Source: Clostridiales bacterium UBA1752 (GTDB taxonomy: Bacteria; Bacillota; Clostridia; Oscillospirales; CAG-382). From it: DNA of 9,767 nt. Positions 6,256 through 9,767 of the stretch are shown here, piece after piece (within the stretch, counting starts at the first letter, position 1; each line of letters begins with the position of its first letter). Both the position numbers and the translations under genes were made by a program. The notes below the pieces were generated by a model. The model saw only the letters and a program-made list of their open reading frames with translations, had not been told where the DNA came from and made no database searches. The stretch is taken from the NCBI GenBank assembly GCA_002314835.1, contig DCHM01000001.1:32094-41860 (forward strand), given 5' to 3'.

Positions 6256-7821
6256 TCAGTCTGCGTTTTCAAAATAGTCTATCATACTGTCTATGCTCGT
6301 CTGCAGAGCGCCCGAAATAGCGTCGTACTGGCTTGCGAGACCGCTCGTCATATCTGCCGCCATCATATTCATGAGCATATCGTAAACGGTGGCGCCGCTG
6401 CCGCTGTTTTTGCCTATCTGATAGATTGCACCGAGCTCACATCCGCGACGCTCAAATATGAGGTCGAGCAGGACTTCGGCTTTTTCGGTGGTGAGGCGCT
6501 GAGATTTGAGCACTACGTCGTAATAGTTAAATGCGACTGATTCGGGATATTCCTTCCAGCTGAAATAACCGAGCGCATCGAGCACCGCACCTACGAAGGG
6601 CAGGTCGCTCTCGGATACGTTGGCGGCTATTGCCATGGAGTTTGCCGCCCATGTGTTTAACAGGCTGTAATAGTTCTCCTGCGTGGAGTCGTACTTGGGC
6701 GAAGGAGCTATGCCAAACTCGTCGGTCATGTTTCTGAGCTGGAATACCGGCTCGATGATGCCCGAGAAGAATAGGCACTGACCGTCCGAAAAACATTCGA
6801 GCAGCTTATTCATAGGCCACGTAAACTCGTTAAAGAGGTCGTTGCCCGAAATGTAATATTTGTTCTCCTGCATAAACTCGAGGACCTTGGTTACTACGTT
6901 GTCGGTCTTTTTGTTATAGAAGGACAGCGCAGGATATCCGTCCGAGTCTGCGCTGACGATGCGCACGCCGCTGCCGTATAGGAGTGAATACATATCGTCA
7001 TACTGTCCTGCCCAGCCGAAACCGTCGTTGTAGGTGATTCTGTCGTCGGCATCTTTGTCTTCGGAATAGCTCTTGGCGAGCTCGAGCACCTTGTCTATAG
7101 TCCACTGGTTTTGAGTGATGAGGTCGTACGGGTTTTCGAGTCCTAAGGTGTCGATAAGCGTAGCGTTAAAGATAATGCAGGTGGTCGCGCTCTTGTTGCG
7201 CAGGTCAACGTCACCGGTGGTGAAAAACAGCTTGCCTGCCATCTCTACGCTGTCGTTAAATCCCTGGTCCCACCAAGGGTTTGCAGGGTTAAAGTTATCG
7301 ACGTCGTATAGGTTATACAGTGCGTTTTCGAGCGAGAGTATGCCGCAGTCGTATAGCGAAACGTCTATGACCTGAAATTCATCGAGGCCGCTGTCTATGG
7401 CGGTGCGGATATAGTTGACTGCTTCGCCGCCGTAACGATCGAGCTCGCAAAGATATATTTCTTTGAGCTCTACGCCGTAGTTGCGCATCAGCTTGTCGGC
7501 GCGCTCTCTGAGAGCGTCGTTGATTTTTTCCGGCATTGATTCGCCGTTGACGTCTGTTTCGTTATAAACGATTTCGGATAACGCCGCAGTGTCAGCGTCA
7601 GACGTCAGTACGGTAAAGGTCCTGCCGCTGTATTCGTCGCCGATATAAATATCGGGGTTGCCGTAAAAGTCGCCGTTTTGTTCCTGCGTGCTTGTTTCGC
7701 TCTGGGTGTCGTCGCTGTTTTCGGCGCTAATATCTGCCGAAATATCGGACGCACCCGTGCAGCTGACGCATAGCGCCGCTACGATAAATAGGATTAGGAT
7801 GGATGCAAACAGTTTTTTCAT
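6256..7821 (-). CDS. Extracellular solute-binding lipoprotein, probably sugar-binding
   Basis: A 521-residue exported protein. It has an N-terminal signal with KK at residues 2-3, a hydrophobic core 5-18 and a probable lipidated cysteine 21 in ALCVSC; the cysteine at -3 is not canonical for a lipobox. A Ser/Asp/Glu/Thr-rich linker (24-50) follows. The mature part resembles large family-1 solute-binding proteins of Clostridia: NPWWDQGFNDSVEMAGKLFF (181-200), a GDVDL segment, and NQWTIDKVLELAKSY (238-252) followed by the EF-hand-like loop DKDADDRITYND (255-266). Such proteins deliver oligosaccharides to ABC transporters; no permease gene is in the window, and one may lie beyond the right edge. 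The ATG overlaps the TGA of the upstream gene (ATGA), with AAGGG 9 bases before it, so translation is probably coupled. A terminator follows. The ligand is unknown. Confidence 0.87.
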   Translation of the reverse strand: MKKLFASILILFIVAALCVSCTGASDISADISAENSDDTQSETSTQEQNGDFYGNPDIYIGDEYSGRTFTVLTSDADTAALSEIVYNETDVNGESMPEKINDALRERADKLMRNYGVELKEIYLCELDRYGGEAVNYIRTAIDSGLDEFQVIDVSLYDCGILSLENALYNLYDVDNFNPANPWWDQGFNDSVEMAGKLFFTTGDVDLRNKSATTCIIFNATLIDTLGLENPYDLITQNQWTIDKVLELAKSYSEDKDADDRITYNDGFGWAGQYDDMYSLLYGSGVRIVSADSDGYPALSFYNKKTDNVVTKVLEFMQENKYYISGNDLFNEFTWPMNKLLECFSDGQCLFFSGIIEPVFQLRNMTDEFGIAPSPKYDSTQENYYSLLNTWAANSMAIAANVSESDLPFVGAVLDALGYFSWKEYPESVAFNYYDVVLKSQRLTTEKAEVLLDLIFERRGCELGAIYQIGKNSGSGATVYDMLMNMMAADMTSGLASQYDAISGALQTSIDSMIDYFENAD

Positions 7822-9767
7822 TGTTTTTGTCCCTTCTTTTTAATGACTACGAATATGATAACTGCGATAACGATAACGAGCAGCACTGCTGCGATAATGA
7901 TATACAGAGTGGGGAAGGTGCCGTCTGTGGGCGTATCGGTGCTTTCGCTGTCCGAAACGTCGGTGTCCTCGCCGATAACCGTAATATCCGTCATAAGGTC
8001 AACCAAGGCGTTGCAGGTTGCCTCTACGTTGTCGGCTTCGGTTATTATGATTATGCGGTTTTTGAGGAGCGCAGAGCCTTTTATCTCTATATTGCCGCGG
8101 TTTAGAGTATATTCGACGTCACCGCCGCTATTGCCGAGCACTATTTCTCCGTCGCAAAGCTGACCGTAAACGACACGGATTGATGCCCATTCGGCAGTGG
8201 TTTGGATGCTGAAATCTTTGTCGGTCTGCGGCAGTATTATCAGTTGCTTACTGCAGGTGACGTCGAGTCCGTCGAGCGAGCTGATCTGTGCGTAAGCGTT
8301 GTTGCTGATATATTTGCCGTCGTTTTTGGTTATCGAACCGTTAAACATCATGGCGATGACGTTGCCGTCTTTGTCCTCGCGGATATAGCCCGTTTCGTTG
8401 GCACCCATCTTAAACTTGTAGGTGTCGTCCCCGGTGGTGTATTCTACTCTGACGTCTGCCGCAGAGGTATTGACTATCGCTCTGATGTTGCCGCCGTCCG
8501 CAAGGGGAGTGACAAACGTCTTTATGCTCTGGGTGCTGGCTTTAATCTTTGCCGTTTGGACACCTGCGAGCGAAAGAACGTATTTATAGAGAGCGACGTC
8601 GTTTGCGTAGGTCTTTGAGTCAGTCGAGCCCTCGAGCGGGTCCGTGCTGTAAACGACCTTGCCGTTGCCGAGAGCGTATTCGGTAATGATGGGGTTGCCG
8701 TCGTCGTCGGTATAAAGCGCCGTAGCACCCTTTAGTTCGACGGTTACGTTGGGGTTGCCGCTTCTGATGATTGTGCCGTCCGAATACTCGATATTACTGC
8801 CGCTGCGGTCGTTGCCTGCGTATCTGACCTTGGCGGTTTTGACGCCGCAGAGCTCGGTGAGGCGGATGTCGGTCGTGCGCTTGCGTGAAACTATATCGTA
8901 GGACGGGTCGCCACTGATATACAGTATGCCGCCGTCCTTGACAAACTGCACGAGCTTGTCGTAAACGTCGTCGGGCACGGTGTATGCAAACGGATAATAG
9001 ATAACCTTGATTCCTGCGGGTATGTCAAAATTGCACTCGTTGAGCGTGAGTACGTTGTTTGCGAGTGTGCCCTGCAGTATGTCTATCGCGTCGAGCGTCT
9101 GATAGTGGCCCTCGTACCATCCCTTACTGCCTGCCATACGGGTGGAGTCGGGGGTTATGATAGCAACCTCGGGAACGGTGTAGGTCGGCTCGAGAGCACG
9201 GGTTGTGACGTTGGAATTGCGCAGCCAATAATAGCTGTCCTTCGCCACCTGCTCGTAAACCGTCGTTATACCCCACGGGAAGGTGTATTTTGTTTCGTCC
9301 TTCCAGCACCATACCTGATAATGGTTGCCGCCGAGGGCGAGGGTGGTGTTGTAGGTGGTAAAAAAGAAGCTGCGTGCGTATTCGTAGCTGCTCGACGAAT
9401 AATAGTCCTCGACCGTATCACTGAACGCAGGGTGTGTGCGCTTGTTTGTTTCGCCTATGCCGAATGATTTGCCCTGCCATCTTTGGTCTGCATAAGCTAT
9501 CATCTGTGCAAACAGCGTCGTCTTGTCAAAAAATCCGGTATTTGAGTAAGTCAGGTCGCCTATGGCACTTGGTACGTCGATGCCGTCCATAGGCCATGCG
9601 TAAAACTCGCAAAGCACTATTTTGTCTTCGCCTGCCGCCTCGTGGACAGACTCAACGAGCGCATTGCTCCAACGCTGTATAAGCGTGGTGCGGAAGTTGT
9701 TTTGGTCGTACGCCTTGGTATCGCTCCAGCCCTTGCCGTTAAACGTGTATGACGAATCATATTTTGC
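7818..9767 (-). CDS. Membrane-anchored glycoside-hydrolase-like protein (N-terminus outside window)
   Basis: The frame is open through the right edge; 649 residues are visible and the first in-frame GTG at 9617 is internal. The visible start looks like the second half of a TIM barrel of glycoside hydrolase clan A: a strand VLCEFYAWPMDG (about residues 49-60), SFGIGETNKRTHP (101-113) whose Glu106 is a candidate nucleophile, and HYQVWCWKDE (149-158). A segment like the GH42 trimerisation/GATase-like domain follows (VIYYPFAYTVPDDVYDKLVQ and GGILYISGDPSYD, about 255-295), then beta-rich domains. Near the C-terminus a Ser/Thr/Asp-rich linker leads into a membrane helix (about 620-642) and the tail KKKGQKQ, so the enzyme is held on the outer face of the membrane. 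No LPXTG motif is present. The stop overlaps the binding-protein start by 4 bases. The exact GH family and substrate are uncertain, since the acid/base residue is probably off-window. Confidence 0.72.
   Translation of the reverse strand, partial: AKYDSSYTFNGKGWSDTKAYDQNNFRTTLIQRWSNALVESVHEAAGEDKIVLCEFYAWPMDGIDVPSAIGDLTYSNTGFFDKTTLFAQMIAYADQRWQGKSFGIGETNKRTHPAFSDTVEDYYSSSSYEYARSFFFTTYNTTLALGGNHYQVWCWKDETKYTFPWGITTVYEQVAKDSYYWLRNSNVTTRALEPTYTVPEVAIITPDSTRMAGSKGWYEGHYQTLDAIDILQGTLANNVLTLNECNFDIPAGIKVIYYPFAYTVPDDVYDKLVQFVKDGGILYISGDPSYDIVSRKRTTDIRLTELCGVKTAKVRYAGNDRSGSNIEYSDGTIIRSGNPNVTVELKGATALYTDDDGNPIITEYALGNGKVVYSTDPLEGSTDSKTYANDVALYKYVLSLAGVQTAKIKASTQSIKTFVTPLADGGNIRAIVNTSAADVRVEYTTGDDTYKFKMGANETGYIREDKDGNVIAMMFNGSITKNDGKYISNNAYAQISSLDGLDVTCSKQLIILPQTDKDFSIQTTAEWASIRVVYGQLCDGEIVLGNSGGDVEYTLNRGNIEIKGSALLKNRIIIITEADNVEATCNALVDLMTDITVIGEDTDVSDSESTDTPTDGTFPTLYIIIAAVLLVIVIAVIIFVVIKKKGQKQ

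Noticed and set aside
8202..8618. A 138-codon plus-strand frame opposite the glycoside-hydrolase-like gene
   Set aside because: It lies entirely inside a real gene on the other strand, and its composition is what antisense reading of that gene produces.

Overview
The window looks like chromosomal DNA of an anaerobic Firmicute of the class Clostridia, probably a gut or rumen relative of the Oscillospirales/Christensenellales. The evidence is a formate-tetrahydrofolate ligase of clostridial type, the linked UPF0237/UPF0210 pair, AAGGAGG-like ribosome binding sites, AT-rich rho-independent terminators, and a large lipoprotein-type sugar-binding protein beside a membrane-anchored carbohydrate-active protein. 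This placement is inferred from protein resemblance, not from a search.

Layout. (1) Bases 1-3028, plus strand: a tight three-gene run of fhs (5' end outside the window), a small ACT-domain protein (UPF0237) and a UPF0210/DUF711 protein, closed by a hairpin terminator at 3033-3056 that also reads well on the minus strand. (2) Bases 3061-6093, minus strand: a probable operon transcribed right to left. It encodes a class I SAM methyltransferase of LCM/PPM type, an aminoglycoside-phosphotransferase-like kinase and a retinol-dehydrogenase-like SDR oxidoreductase. It ends in a short remnant that I read as an internally deleted GtrA-family membrane protein. A promoter with an 18-bp palindrome over its -10 box lies before the methyltransferase, and a near-identical perfect palindrome lies just after the SDR gene, before the GtrA remnant. 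(3) Bases 6205-9767, minus strand: a glycoside-hydrolase-like TIM-barrel protein with a C-terminal membrane anchor (its N-terminus outside the window), joined by an ATGA stop/start overlap to an extracellular solute-binding lipoprotein, then a strong terminator.

How they fit together. Region 1 is housekeeping one-carbon metabolism plus a conserved pair of poorly understood proteins. Region 3 is the 3' end of a carbohydrate-use operon in which a surface enzyme and a binding protein probably act on the same glycan. Region 2 is the accessory part: a methyltransferase, a small-molecule kinase and a dehydrogenase under one probable operator suggest modification of an unknown small molecule. No tRNA, rRNA, CRISPR array, insertion sequence or phage gene was seen.
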